A stretch of 64,000 bases of DNA from the NCBI GenBank assembly GCA_036873135.1, contig JAPTYO010000017.1:4340001-4404000 (forward strand), given 5' to 3'. The position numbers were made by a program, and so were the translations under genes. Each line of letters opens with the position of its first letter. The stretch's first letter is position 1. The DNA comes from Clarkia xantiana subsp. parviflora. Its lineage: Eukaryota > Streptophyta > Magnoliopsida > Myrtales > Onagraceae. Under the pieces are notes generated by a model. The model was not told where the DNA came from and ran no database searches. It saw only the letters and a program-made list of their open reading frames with translations. Shown one piece after another: positions 32,382-44,600 of this stretch.

Positions 32382-33090
32382 TGTTGGATCACGGTGGATC
32401 TCTTGCACGATCTTTGACGGCGATCCTAGCTCCTTCGCTCCATTGCAAGAGGGGATAGACCGGGCGGTGACCCAGAATCCCTCTCCGATGCTTAAATGAG
32501 TATCTCGTATGGACTGGCAAGCAGTAATCTAAAGTAGCGTATCTAAAAACGTAATTGATCTGAGGTAGCCTCTGCCCCTTTATAGGCGGAGAGGTACCTC
32601 AGTTACCTGGTGAACCGTTGGGGTGGTTAACCCGTATTCCGCGTATCTCGGGCACGATCCCGCCTATCTAGGCCATGATCTCGCTTATCTCGGCCACGCC
32701 CCGCGTATCTCGGCCACGCTCCGCGTATCTTAGCTACGCTCCGCGTATCTCGGCCACGCCCCGTGTATCTCGGCCTCATCCTCTGATAGCAAGTCCCGAC
32801 TAATATCGGGGACTCCAGAGTTATCTCGTTGTGTCACCGCTCGGGGCCCCTCGTCATCGTGACAGGGCCAATCATTCACAGGGATTCATCATCGGGGCCT
32901 ACTTAAAGGCATCTCATCGGGAGCATTCAGCTCACCTATCGGGGCCGACTCTGTCGGGACCTTTCATCATCGGGACTCCCTCTGTCGGGACCCTTCGCCT
33001 GGGTCATCTTGACCTCCATTTAGGGCCCAGTGGGCCTGTTCGCCGTTTCCTCGTCGTTAAAGGGCCTAACGGTCATAGCGGAACCCATCA
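32382..33090 (-). repeat. 3' LTR of element 3 (left copy)
   Basis: It has TG...CA ends, a minus-strand TATAAAG at 32578-32584, the shared motif at 32479-32498 and cgtatctcggccacg repeats at 32640-32770. It lacks 7 bp near 32444 that are present in the right copy. Confidence 0.93.
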
Positions 33091-33102
33091 TTTGCCCCCA
33101 AG
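33091..33102 (-). other. Polypurine tract of element 3
   Basis: On the minus strand cttgggggcaaa abuts the 3' LTR. Confidence 0.85.
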
Positions 33103-33471
33103 ACATGAGGGACTTACAGTTCGTCGTGTCTTTCAACTCCCGACCTCCCGACGTCGAATTCAGGGATCTTTCCCTTAGCATAGTTACTTAGTACAAGTCT
33201 TCTCGTTCGCGTTTCCTCAATATCTTGTGGATAACTGCCAAATCCGAGAGGACTCCTCGGTTCCCCAGCCATTAAATGCAGTAGATAACAAAGCGACGTC
33301 CTCAGTACCCGTGCCTGATTTTTCGCATCTGCTCTTTCTGAAAAATGCTTTTCAGGCTGTTTCATCATTGCACCCGTTGCCATTCTGTACGTTTCATCTC
33401 AACGGTCCAAATCAGAACGCTTCAACTTCGACGATTCAGATCAAAGCGTCCCTTCGACTGTCCTCTTCGCC

Positions 33472-33478
33472 TATAAAA
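33472..33478 (+). promoter_or_regulatory. TATA box of the antisense gene (element 3)
   Basis: tataaaa lies 166 bases before the ATG, in the same context (ctataaaaccctaa) as element 2. Confidence 0.62.
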
Positions 33479-33637
33479 CCCTAACCGTGGGCACAATTTC
33501 ACATTTACCGTCTCCGAATTTTCAAAAGCTCTCTGCAACTTCTCTGCGAATTCAAGCTCTGCAATTCCGAAGAGCTTAGTATTCCTCCGATCACCTTTCC
33601 GGCAATGTCAAGTTCGTTCTTCCAACCTCCAATCATC

Positions 33638-34020
33638 ATGTCTGGTAAGGGTTTCTTCTTTATTGTTCGCCTATCTCCTTCCTTCATCTATGCTTAGTTT
33701 GTTTGTAATTTCCCGGGAAAACCCAATGTGCCTTTCCATGGCTGATTTCAGACAGCGGATCTAGTTCCGAGGGGAGGAAGCCCTTCATCTTCGACTATGC
33801 TCTGAACGAGATTTCCAGCACTGCTTACGATGCAGCTCTCCAGGAGGGATGCATCACCTCCACCAGAGAAGCCGATGCTCAAGGCAGGAAATGCATACCA
33901 CAAGTTCAGAGTGAAGAGGAGCTACTTCTTCATCCAAAACTCCTCGATCCCATGGCCCCGATGGGAGGTGGAAGCGGATTCTCCTCATTTTGTAATCCTC
34001 GGGCCTTTGAGACCCATTAA
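33638..34020 (+). CDS. Antisense accessory gene, short spliced form (element 3)
   Basis: Exon 1 is ATG-TCT-G (33638-33644), the intron 33645-33751 (107 bp, GTAAGG...TTTCAG) and exon 2 33752-34020. The spliced frame is open for 91 codons to TAA. The N-terminus (SDSGSSSEGRKPFIFDYA, STAYDAALQEGC) matches the long protein of element 2. It then passes into the same shifted-frame segment as element 1 (ADAQGRKCIPQVQSE, ELLLH). The end is unlike element 1, because a further deletion joins it to GFSSFCNPRAFETH. The function is unknown. The shared inner junction shows that the short form arose once, before elements 1 and 3 spread. Confidence 0.65.
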
Positions 34021-34084
34021 TATCAGACATTCTTAGTTCTGATTTTTTATTGTACTTCTCAAAGTGACTCTACTATACTTACTT

Positions 34085-34732
34085 AAGTCGAAACCTCGAC
34101 ACTTAAGATATTCTCACACATCACTTAAGATGATTTACTAACTTGCACCACTTAAGGTGACTTACCATCATGCACCACTTAAGGCGACTTTCCCATACTT
34201 AGAATAAATCTAAGAATCACGCATCACTTAAGACGACTTAATCTCGTGCATCACTTAAGACGACTTTAACAACACTTAGAGTAAATCTAAGAATCATGCA
34301 TCACTTAAGACGACTTAATCTCGTGCATCACTTAAGACGACTTTAACAACAGTTAGAGTAAATCTAAGAATCATGCATCACTTAAGACGACTTAATCTCG
34401 TGCACCACTCAAGGCGACTTTTCTCATGCACCACTCAAGGCGACTTTTCTCGTGCACCACTCAAGGCGACTTTTCTCGTGCACCACTCAAGGCGACTTTT
34501 CTCGTGCACCACTCAAGGCGACTTAATAACGCTTAGAATAAATATAAGAATAACTCTGATTGGAAGCAACCTCTTTATTTATTGATGGCATAAAATTTTC
34601 TTACATCGAATCAAACGATAAATAACTTACACCACTTAAGGCGATTTTACATCGGGCACCACTTAAGGCGACTTTTCATCGGGCACCACTTAAGGCGACT
34701 TTTCATCGGGCACCACTTAAGGCGACTTTTCA
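34085..34732. repeat. Tandem repeat spacer of element 3
   Basis: Many copies of gtgcaccactcaaggcgact and gcatcacttaagacgactt, partly alternating with ttagaataaatctaagaatc, form the same higher-order design as in element 2. No gene is present. Confidence 0.9.
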
Positions 34733-35960
34733 TCAAGCATGGTGTTTCTTCAAGTGTTCGCCGCTAAAAGAATGCTTCAATGCTCTGCCATCGAGGTCTT
34801 CCAACTTGTACGCATTTGGAGCTGGTATCCCCACGACCTTGTAAGGTCCTTCCCATTTTGGTGACATCTTGTTGATTCATCCAAAAGGGTAAACTCGTTG
34901 CGACGCCAAACCAGCTCCCTGACGAAGAATTGTCAGGACTTAACTCGCCGATTGTAATACCTGGTCGTCGCCAAACGCATTCGAGCCTGGACTTCATCGG
35001 CTTCCCGCCTCTTCTCTTCGAGCAGGTCCAAATCAAGACGTCTCACTTCATCGTTCGTCAAAGGCTCGTAATATCTCATCTGATGGGATGCCACGGCTAC
35101 CTCCACGGGAGCAACAACCTTCGTGCCATAAACAAGGCCAAACGGAGTCTCCCCAGTTGATCGTTTGGGTGTCGTTCTAACAGCCCAAAGCTCGTTTTCC
35201 AGCTCGTTCAGCCATTTGCCCTTCAAGGCATAGACCCTCTTCTTCAGGCCATCCATCACGATTTTGTTGGCTGATTCCACCTGGCCATTAGTCTGAGCAT
35301 GGCGTACAGAAGCTGTCTGATGCTCGATATTCAACTCCTCCAGATACTCCTTCACCTGAGACCCGTTAAACGGTGGACCATTGTCGCTGATCACCACCTT
35401 AGGAATCCCGTATCTGGATACAATATGCGTCTGGAGAAATTTGACGATCTGGTTCCCCGTCGTCCTGGCCAACGCCTTTGCCCCTATCCATTTTGAAAAA
35501 TAATCGATAGCTACGAGCAAATACTTACACTGACCTTGTGCTTGTGGAAGAGGTCCCACCAAGTCGATGCCCCATTGCGCGAAGGGCCAAGCGCTCTTGA
35601 TGGATGTCAGATTAGCAGCCGGAGCCATAATACTCGGGGCGTACCTCTGGCACGCGTCACAGGATCGGACCAACGCCGTCGCCTCCTTGCTCATCGTAGG
35701 CCAATAATAGCCCAAGTTCAGCACCTTCCTCATAATGGATCGGGACCCTTCATGACATGCCGCGACCCCTTCATGCACCTCTTTCAAGTACGGAGTCGAG
35801 AACCAGCCCTTCTTGTATAGCTGATTGTCCAGCATCACGTAATTAGCCGCGATCCGACGTATCCTGTCAGCTACTACCTTATCATCGGGGACTGCCCCCG
35901 TAGTCAGGTACGCGACTATCGGGGTCATCCATGTGGGCTCCTCCTCCGATCCTGCTTCAA
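34733..35960 (-). pseudogene. Element 3 integrase
   Basis: The HHCC domain (HEGVAACHEGS ... CDACQRY) and DDE core (WGIDLVGP, ISDNGPP, NGQVES) are in frame with the upstream RNase H. Damage: a ~14-residue deletion before the zinc domain (near 35787), TGA at 34933-34935 where elements 1 and 2 keep an arginine, and a single-base loss near 34878. The C-terminus FSGEHLKKHHA with TGA at 34733 is still recognisable. Confidence 0.92.
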
Positions 35961-37122
35961 TAGCACACACCTGTGTCGGGTCGGTGGTCGACAAGATCAC
36001 CTTCTCCAAGAAGTGCACCTTCCGATTTTCCTCCAAGGGTGCCCCCAGGGCAAATTTGCTCAAGGCATCTGCCTCCACGTTTTCCTCCCTCGGGATCGCC
36101 TCGATGTTGAAGCTTTTAAAACTCTCCTTCAAGGCTTGCACCTCGCGCAGGTACTTCCTCATCATCGGGCTCTTCGCCTCGTATCGGCCTTGAACCTGGT
36201 TTACAATCAGGGTCGCGTCACACTTCACTCTCAAGTGAGCGACTCCCGTACCTTTGGCAATTTTCAGGCCCGTGATAAGAGCCTCGTACTCAGCTTCGTT
36301 GTTCGTGGCCCTAAATGTTAAAGCCAAAGCATATCGAAGCAGTTCACCTCCACCTGGTGGTATTAATACAAACCCTGCTCCTGATCCATCTGAACTCGAG
36401 GAGCCGTCCGTGTACATCTCCCAGGTATTTTCCTCGCTTGGCTGTTCTAATTGCTCTGCCATCTCTGGTTGTTCTGCCATCGGGATCTCCATGGTTGCCC
36501 CCTCTACAGGGCCCGCTTCTTCCAGATCGGGGGCTGTAGACTCTGTTATGAAATCCGCCAATGCCTGGCCCTTAATAGCCGTTCTCGGGGCAAAGTATAT
36601 GCGAAACTCACTGAGCTCGAATGCCCATTTCACTAACCTCCCCGACACATCCGGTCGGTTAAAAAAATGCTTCAGAGGCTGGTTCGTCAACACAGTAATC
36701 TCGTGTGCATGGAAATAAGGCCTCAGCTTCCGAGCAGTTATAATTAACGCAAAGAGATACTTCTCAACGGCAGGATAATTTAATTCAGACTTGGCAAACG
36801 CCTTGCTTACATAATAGACGGGGACCTGATTACCCTCGACAACCTTCACTAACACAGAGCTAATGGCAAATTCAGAAACAGCCAAGTAAAGATAGAGCGG
36901 CTCGCCTGGAACCGGTTTCGCTAACGGCGGGAGGGTGCGGAGGTGCTGCTTGAGTGCCTGGAAGGCTTCTTCACACTTGGCGGTCCATTCAAACTTCTTG
37001 TTGGCCCTCAGGACTTCAAAAAATGGCATTGATCGGTCACTTGCCTTGGACATGAAGCGATTCATTGCAGCCAATCGGCCATTCAGCACTTGCACCTCCC
37101 GATGGTTTATCGGAGACTGCAT
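35961..37122 (-). pseudogene. Element 3 gypsy RNase H and second RNase H
   Basis: This is the upper part of a 729-codon open minus-strand frame that continues into the integrase. It starts after a frameshift near 37125, runs through the gypsy RNase H (ALKQHLRTLPPL, TNQPLKHFFNRP) and the second RNase H (WEMYTDGSSSSDGSG, NNEAEYEALI, VKCDATLIV, REENVEADALSKFA). Both domains are intact. In this element they are the least damaged part. Confidence 0.92.
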
Positions 37123-37960
37123 CTCCTCATCGCCCTCAGCTTCTCGGGATTCACCTCAATTCCTCTCCGTCTCACCATAAAGCCCAGAAATTTCCCTGAG
37201 TGGACTCCGAAGGCGCATTTTGTCGGGTTTAAGCGAACCTGATGAAGCCTCATCCGCTCAAACGCCATGGCTAGGTTGTGTACATGATCCTCAGCTTGTC
37301 GGGATTTCACCAGCATGTCATCCACGTAAGCCTCCATGGTCTCCCCAAGCATATCTCCGAACAGCTTGTTCACCATCCGCTGGTAGGTTGCCCCGGCATT
37401 GATAAACCCGAAAGGCATGACATCGTAGTGATAGATGTCACTGTCTGCATAGAATGTTGTGTGAGGAGCGTCTTCCTTAGCCATCTTGATCTGGTTATAG
37501 CCCGAATATGCATCCATGAAGCTCAACAGCTCATGTCCCGACGTGGCGTCCACCAGCTGGTCGATTCTCGGGAGCGGGTAACAGTCCTTCGGGCAAGCCT
37601 TATTCAGGTCGCGAAAATCAACGCACATTCGCCACTTTCCGTTGCTCTTCTTCAGCAGTACCGGATTAGCAACCCAGGTCTTGAATCGGAGCTCCTTGAT
37701 AAACCCAGCATCGAGCAACCTGCCCACCTCCTGCTGGATCGCGATCCGCTTGTCTGTGCCCATTGGACGCCTTTTCTGCGCGATAGGTTTGATCGCGGGA
37801 TCGATCTTCAACTCGTGTACCATAATATCGGGACAGATTCCTGGCATGTCACTCGGGGACCAGGCAAACAGCTCCTTGAACTCCTTCAGCAGCTCAATCA
37901 ATTTTCGAGCTGTCTCCTCAGTCAGAGCAGACCCGATTTTTCACCTTCTCTGAGGTCCAT
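37123..37960 (-). pseudogene. Element 3 reverse transcriptase
   Basis: An open frame of 264 codons (from 37901 down) contains FAWSPSDMPGI, FRDLNKACPK, the catalytic YVDD (37317-37328) and FGVHSGKFLGF. A frameshift near 37125 separates it from the RNase H. A second, near 37938, separates it from the protease linker, where KIGSAL lies in another frame. All RT motifs I can see are kept. Confidence 0.92.
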
Positions 37961-38838
37961 CAATCTCGACCTCCCTTAAATCCTCCACGGGGGCGGGACG
38001 CCCGAACTCTTCTCTAGGATCAGCATCTGTCTGAAGGACAATCATAGCCTCTTGACCTCTCCAACTCCATGATCGGTCGGGAACTTCATCTTCTGGTGAA
38101 CAGTCGAGGGAACTGTCATCAGGGGGTTGATGGTAGTTCTCCAGATAATCGCGTTGTAGGTCCCCGCCGACTCAACTACCACAAACTCCACGTTCCTCCT
38201 TTCCGATTTCCACCCACTACCAAACTCCACTGGTAAGGTGATCACTCCTAGCGGATAGGAGGTAAAACAAGAGAATCCGACCATCGAGAAGTTCGCCTCC
38301 TTCAGGTCGTTCTTCGTTTTCCCCATGGCCTCCAGCGCATCCTTGAATAGGATATCGGAGGAGCTCCCTCCATCGATCAGAATCTGCTTCATCTTGTACC
38401 CATCCACATCCAAGGTCACGACCAGAGCGTCATCGTGCGGAGTCTCCACACCTACGAGATCTTCCGATGAAAAGGAGATCACCATCTCTTCCTTCAGGGT
38501 CCAGGATCGGGACCTCTACCCAGCACCACAGCAGTAGGAATTCTAGAGGCATAGACTTCCCGGGAGGACGAGGTATCACCTCCCGCGGCAAATCCTCCGT
38601 GAATTACATTGATAGTGCCCCGCTTCTCCTTACGGGCACCGGAAGACTCCGGGTCGGACCTCTTCTTCTTTGGGGACCGATCACGGGATCGGGAACGGGA
38701 CCGTGATCGGGATCGAGAACGGGATCGACACCGCTTCTCCCCGATAAACTCCTTAAGCTTTCCCTTCTGGATCAGCTTTACGATCTCCTTCTTCAGCTCC
38801 CGACAGTGATTGGTGTCGTGGCCATTCGCGCGATGGAA
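37961..38838 (-). pseudogene. Element 3 nucleocapsid tail and protease
   Basis: Arg/Ser tract, IHGG linker, protease LIDGGSSSDILF (about 38360) and YNAII. Damage: one lost base near 38515 (after VVLG), a tryptophan replacing glycine in the usual IIGRTT block, and a 58-bp deletion near 38053 that ends the frame. The order is the same as in element 2. Confidence 0.9.
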
Positions 38839-40242
38839 TCAACAGTAGCGGTCGGTGCGGGATCCCAAAAACTCTCCTTCCTTCTTCGGGGGGTACCTAG
38901 AGATACCCTGTCGCTCCATGACCGTCAACACCTCCGCCATGGAACTATTGAGAGGAACGTCATGATCCTCCCGCCTGTCTTTTTTCGAGGAACGCCGATC
39001 ATCCCTCTGATTGGAGCGACCTCGACCCCGACGGTCCTCGGCTTTATCCTTCGACTTGCGCTCGTCTAAGGGTTTGACCGACTTCTTTCCCTTATTCGAC
39101 TTCGGGGGCTCGAGCTCTCCAGCGGTTATCTTCGATTCCTGGACATCGATTTGCCGCTTCACCCTCTTCTGCAGTGCCTCCATATTCCACACAGCCTTCT
39201 CAGCCACGCTGTGCATCAAGTCGGAACCGTAAGGGGCCGTTAGGTTCCGAATGAAGGTACGGATGGTTTCACCCTCCGAAATCTCCTCATCAATCTCCGC
39301 CACGCTAGCAGTGTACCGCTGGTAATAATGTGCCAGCGACTCGTCGGGCCTCTGTAGCACCTGGGTCAGGGACCTCACACTCTTCAGCAGACGTCTGCGA
39401 CCCTGGTACTGCTGAATGAAGCGGTCATGCATATCAGCCCAGCAAGTGATGCAGCCCGGGGGCAGACTGAAGAACCTGGTTAGGGCTCTCTCGCCCAGTG
39501 TGTTCGGTAACAACGTACACACAATATCCTCATTCGGGGCTCTGCCCAGACACGCCATGAGGTGCTTCTGGACATGACGAACCGGATCTCCCTCGCCATC
39601 CTATTCCTTGATCGTGGGGATACCCAGTCTTGGCGGGGCGAGGGTGTCTATGAGTCGAGGAACGAAGGGATGGGTGGATCGATCCCTCAGCTCCGACACC
39701 AGCGGCTTCTGCTCTCCCATGCAGATGTTCACGATCTTCACCACCTGATCAGGGGTGATGGGACCATTAAGGGGAATGGTCTTGTGCTGCACTGGTCCTG
39801 GCCCATCGACCACGAATCATTCTGGTTGGGTGGACTCCCTACTCCTGCCCAGGTTTCGGGGCTGAACCTCCCGAACATTCTGTACCTCCGCTGGCGGGGG
39901 CGCTTGCTCATCTAGCGGAGGCATCTCCTCTTGCCTCCTTCCAGCCTCTCTCCGATCTAAGAGGGCCTCCACAGCTGCCAAAAACATTGGCATGGCTTCC
40001 ACCACAGCCCTCGTCAGGTCCGCAGCTGGAGGAGCCACCTGCTCCCTATTCCCCTGGTGTTGAACAGCAGTTTCTTCAGGCGCTTCATTATGCCCCCCTG
40101 TCCGAGAGACCTCTGCGGGGAGATTCTGGTCCTCAGCATGCTCTGGTGGTGAATTCAGAGTCGTCGCAGAAGGATGACGGGAACCACCAGATTGTCCTTG
40201 TCTTCTTTGCTTGCCAGCCACCATTGAACGAGTAGAAGGCAT
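38839..40242 (-). pseudogene. Element 3 gag
   Basis: ATG at 40242 gives MPSTRSMVAGKQ and the N-terminal 141 codons are open, better than in element 2. Stops follow at 39817 and 39601 (tyrosine to TAG), then 240 open codons of capsid (EDIVCTLLPNTLGERALTRF, LLKSVRSLTQVLQRPDESLA) end at TGA 38839-38841, an arginine codon in element 2, just inside the knuckle. Its intact start shows the true N-terminus of this gag family. Confidence 0.92.
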
Positions 40243-40261
40243 ATCAGCTTTTTATTACGTT

Positions 40262-40280
40262 TCCCACAGACGGCGCCAAT
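40262..40280 (-). other. Primer-binding site of element 3
   Basis: On the minus strand ttggcgccgtctgtgggaa follows the LTR, as in elements 1 and 2. Confidence 0.88.
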
Positions 40281-40995
40281 GTTGGATCACGGTGGAACTC
40301 TGGGACGATCTTTGACGGCGATCCTAGCTCCTTCGCTCCACGTAATCCTGCAAGAGGGGATAGACCGGGCGGTGACCCAGAATCCCTCTCCGATGCTTAA
40401 ATGAGTATCTCGTATGGACTGGCAAACAGTAATCTCAAGTAGCGTATCTAAAAACGTAATTGATCTGAGGTAGCCTCTGCCCCTTTATAGGCGGAGAGGT
40501 ACCTAAGTTACCTGGTGAACCGTTGGGGTGGTTAACCCGTATTCCGCGTATCTCGGGCACGATCCCGCCTATCTAGGCCATGATCTCGCTTATCTCGGCC
40601 AAGCCCCGCGTATCTCGGCCACGCTCCGCGTATCTTAGCTACGCTCCGCGTATCTCGGGCATGCCCCGCGTATCTCAGCCTCATCCTCCGATAGAAAGTC
40701 GCGACTAATATCGGGGACTCCAGATTTATCTCGTTGTGTCACCGCTCGGGGCCCCTCGTCATCGTGTCAGGGCCAATCATTCTCAGGGATTCATCATCGG
40801 GGCCTACTTAAAGGCATCTCATCGGGAGCATTCGGCTCACCTATCGGGGCCGACTCTGTCGGGACCTTTCATCATTGGGACTCCCTCTGTCGGGACCCTT
40901 CGCCTGGGTCATCTTGACCTCCATTTAGGGCCCAGTGGGCCTGTTCGCTGTTTCCTCGTCGTTAAAGGGCCTAGCGGTCATAGCGGAACCCATCA
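40281..40995 (-). repeat. 5' LTR of element 3 (right copy)
   Basis: 715 bp, with a minus-strand TATA-like box at 40483-40489 and the shared motif at 40384-40403. Confidence 0.93.
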
Positions 40996-41000
40996 GTCAG

Positions 41001-41688
41001 CATTGACCCTTGCAAGATGGGGAAAATGAATGCTATGTCCGATGATGAAGAAAGGAATGAACGAGTTTCAACACTCGCAAGTCTACCGAAAAGAGCTCGC
41101 TTCCCAGCAGGACACGATGTCTGGGATATCAAGCAAGGACAAAATGAGCCCATAATTAGTTATTTCAGAAGGTTCGCCTACAACGCTGCGTCCGCAAGAG
41201 CAACAAAGGGAGATGTGATAAACGCATTCTTTATAAATATGAATGCCTCATCTTTCCTCCTTTTTGGAAGAATCCATGGGTGGCAAACAACTGTTACAAT
41301 GACAGACCTGAAGTACAAGCTAGAGATGGCAATCTCATGTGAAGACGACCTGGGATGGGGTACACCTCTCAGTCCAAATTGGGAAGCTCAAAGTACAACA
41401 GAATCAGGAGGGACAAGCGCCAACTATGACGACTTATTCACTCCTTTGAACTTGGGGGTGGAAGAAATATATGTCAAACTCTTGGAAAACAAGCTTCCCA
41501 GTCCACTTGAGCCAATGACTGCCTTCCTGGGCAAGAACGTTGAAGAATGGTGCAAGCACCATAAAACTTGTGGGCATAGCACCAACAGCTACCTGTCCCT
41601 AAGGTTGGAGGTTGAAGAGCTCATTACGCTAGGCACTTTGAGGAATGTGGCACGTGGCGGAACCAACTTGCCGTCAAGTCAGCCATGA
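41001..41688 (+). CDS. Element B gag core module with second knuckle
   Basis: The frame crossing out of element 3's insertion site is open for about 223 codons from ATG 41017. Middle residues (DIKQGQNEPIISYFRRFAYN) match the gag core of elements 1-3 (LTQVVQRPDESLAYYYQRF). The later part carries a second knuckle-like motif, CKHHKTCGHSTNSY, whose final Cys is replaced by Tyr, followed by LRLEVEELITLGTL. With 31617-32381 this means that the gag C-terminal module stands before the gag core, the reverse of the normal order. After the TGA there is no protease or RT. It may still supply RNA-binding Gag, or it may just be a remnant. Confidence 0.65.
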
Positions 41689-44600
41689 AGACGGCAAACA
41701 TATCATCCATCCCTTTATCCTCATTTTTGCATATCTACTTTAAGTCTTCTTAGATTAAATACAACTAGCACTCTAAGTGTAGTTTATGCTTATTAGCCTT
41801 ACCACATTTCGGAAGGAGCGATCAGTTGACGCCTTCCTGCAACCCATTGTACATACTCCAAGTATCTAATGAATTTAATCTACTTTCGTAGGTACATTGC
41901 TATATTATGCACACTACATTGGAATTATGCGAACTACGCGCATATTGCTCACATCAACAACACAATCCATCGCGCTACGTGCAAACAATCAACTTATATT
42001 CAGCAATATATGGGCATTGTCAGTAACAAAGAACATATAAACATTCTCTACCCATAACGGCGGCTACGCCAATAGTGTCATCGACAATACAAGCTATCGC
42101 GCTATGTACAACAAACGGCTTATATCATACAACGTCGACACGTCTATTATCAACACCAGCGAGGAACTTATATATGTTCTCCATCCATATCGGCATCTAC
42201 TACAAACAAGTGTCGAAAATGCACTATGTCTTGGAAAAAACCAAGTTTACTCTCAAAATGGCATGCTGCAAAATCCTCTTGTTAGAGGCAAATCCTCATG
42301 TTCATAACCCATTCCCTGAATACAAAACAGGATGCGGCACACAGGTGGGACTTATCACCCCATCGTGGCGGAAGTCCTCTTCATAGAACACAACTCCACA
42401 AATTGACAAAGTTTGAACAACCAATCACAGAATCATGCTTTATGGAGACTTATTCCTTAAGTGGGCCGCTTCATGTACTCTAAAAGTATGAACAACCAAT
42501 CACGGGATCATACTTCATGAAGACTTATTCCTTAAGTGGGCAGCTTCATGTACTCTAAAAGTATGTATACTCACTCAAGGTTTCATACTCCGTGAAGACG
42601 TATTCCTTGTTAGGATAACTTCACGTATATACGCTAGCAGGAGTGCACCCCTGTCAGGGAAACTCGCCAAACATACAAGTCGAGTCTTGTACAACGTTAT
42701 CTTGCCAGTGAGCATATAACGGAATAAAACACACCAAGTTCAACAAGTAGTGTCTTGCCACAACGTCGCCTTGAAGCGGACCAAGAGACGGTAAAAACTG
42801 CAAGTCGTTTCAGCGCGATCTTGTGCAACCCTTCTGGACTAACCATGGAGAGGTGCAGAAGCATCGCAAGGAAAGTACTGGAATAGTCACGGAAAACCTT
42901 GCAACAACGTCACGCGGGGTGTGCCCAAACTGACGGATGGAAAAACGAGCATAGAGCAAGTAGCGTCTTGCCACAAGGTCGCCTTGAAATGTTTCAAGAG
43001 ACGGTAAAAACTACAAGGTGTGATCATACGACCTTTGTCCCGCCCCTTGGATTAACTAAGTTGAGGCGTAGTAGTATCACAGGGTAAGTACTGGGTTAGC
43101 CACAGAAAACCTTGTAACAACGTGAAGCAGGATGTGCCCAAATTGACGGATGGAAAAACACACCAAATACAACAAGTAGCGTCTTGTCACAACGTTGCCT
43201 TAGAATGGAACTAAGAGACGGTATAAACTAATGTCTTGCTTCGTCAAGACGTATCTCCTACATGTCAAGTGCCAGTTCCGAGTGCCGAGTGCCAAGTGCT
43301 CGCGCCGAGTACATTCCTACTTACAACGCTACAAGTACCTAGTGTACACATTTTGTCATGCCTTGGAATCTAACCAAGAAGGGCGCTCATAACACTCAAC
43401 AATGCGCGACATACAGTTGCAACTACGGACATCATGTTCATCATCTAAGGATATTTATCCTATCATTCAAGTCCAATACACACGGGCAACAAAGATAACG
43501 CAAGGTATGAAATACTACTAACGAGTTATCATGCATTTCTACTATGATCATGACCGGTCTATTCGACGACATCAAACATTTAAAAGGTTCAGGGAACAAC
43601 ACCCGGTGTAACCTCAACCCCGACATGATGTACAACAACTATGTACATAGCTTGGTAAAGCACAATCAACTTCATACATGATGCAAGTGAAATATTCCAC
43701 TCAACATCTACATGCGCAGCCATGCGGCCCTTATAACGCGATGTACAATAACGCCTTAAATGCGTGAAGGGTGCCATACAATCAATGGCAGACTTAGCAA
43801 AATACCAAGTTAACAAAACGAGGACACGGGGGCAAGAATGTACACACCCTCCATAAATCATACATCAAGACGTCAACGCTTGTCTAGATGTCATCACGGC
43901 GTAATTGCGCACCTCGCTATCATCAGCAACCTTCGTACGAAGGATAGTCACCTTGGAATCAAGAATAACACTTGAGCCTATCAAACAAAGACAACAGTCT
44001 CCAATACAACAACCGAAGCACCTAAGCAGCATATACTTAGAGTGAACAACAAGACACACGGGGGCAAAACGGACTAGCATACGCTTACACCTTCAGCATG
44101 CGCGCAATCCCTCAACACGCGCGTAACCCCTTAGCAAGCGCATGAAACCTCAGAAATATTACCATCAAACAAGCAAGAAAGAGGGATAGATGCAAAATGG
44201 AAGATCATCAATATAAGCAGTATGTTCGCTTCAAGCGACTCCTCTGCCAAAATCTGGTCCTTCGACACGGGGGCAGATGGGCGAGTCCGCTGGCAGTAAA
44301 CTAAGATCACTCGGAGTTGCTTGAAGGACGAATCTCGGAGTCGGGTCTCTTTATTATGGATCAAGTGAAAGCATCGCTAGCGACGCCGATGGTAAGTCGA
44401 CCTTGATCCTGACTTGGACTCAGAAAGACTCGTTGTTCATAAATTATGTATGAAGATGTCAAGCGCAACGGGCGTGTATTGACGCGTTGGGAAGCAGAGA
44501 TGACACCTCTTGTTCAAAAACTAAAGATAGTTGCAGCAAACAAGATATAGTACACTCATGCTTCGACACGTCTAGGTGTAACAATTCATTTTCAAAGTTC

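Larger units (their letters stand above)
32382..40995 (-). mobile_element. Tat-lineage Ty3/gypsy element 3, complete structure, defective
   Basis: 8,614 bp on the minus strand with LTRs of 709 and 715 bp and a perfect duplication, GTCAG (32377-32381 and 40996-41000). Its order is the same as element 2. By hand count the LTRs differ at about 22 sites (3%) plus a 7-bp indel, so it is older than elements 1 and 2. Gag-pol contains several stops, frameshifts and deletions. The antisense gene is the short, deleted form. Confidence 0.94.

Noticed and set aside
42899..44364. Short open frames in the B spacer
   Set aside because: All are under 95 codons, with no shared frame in the matching part of B' and no recognisable motif.
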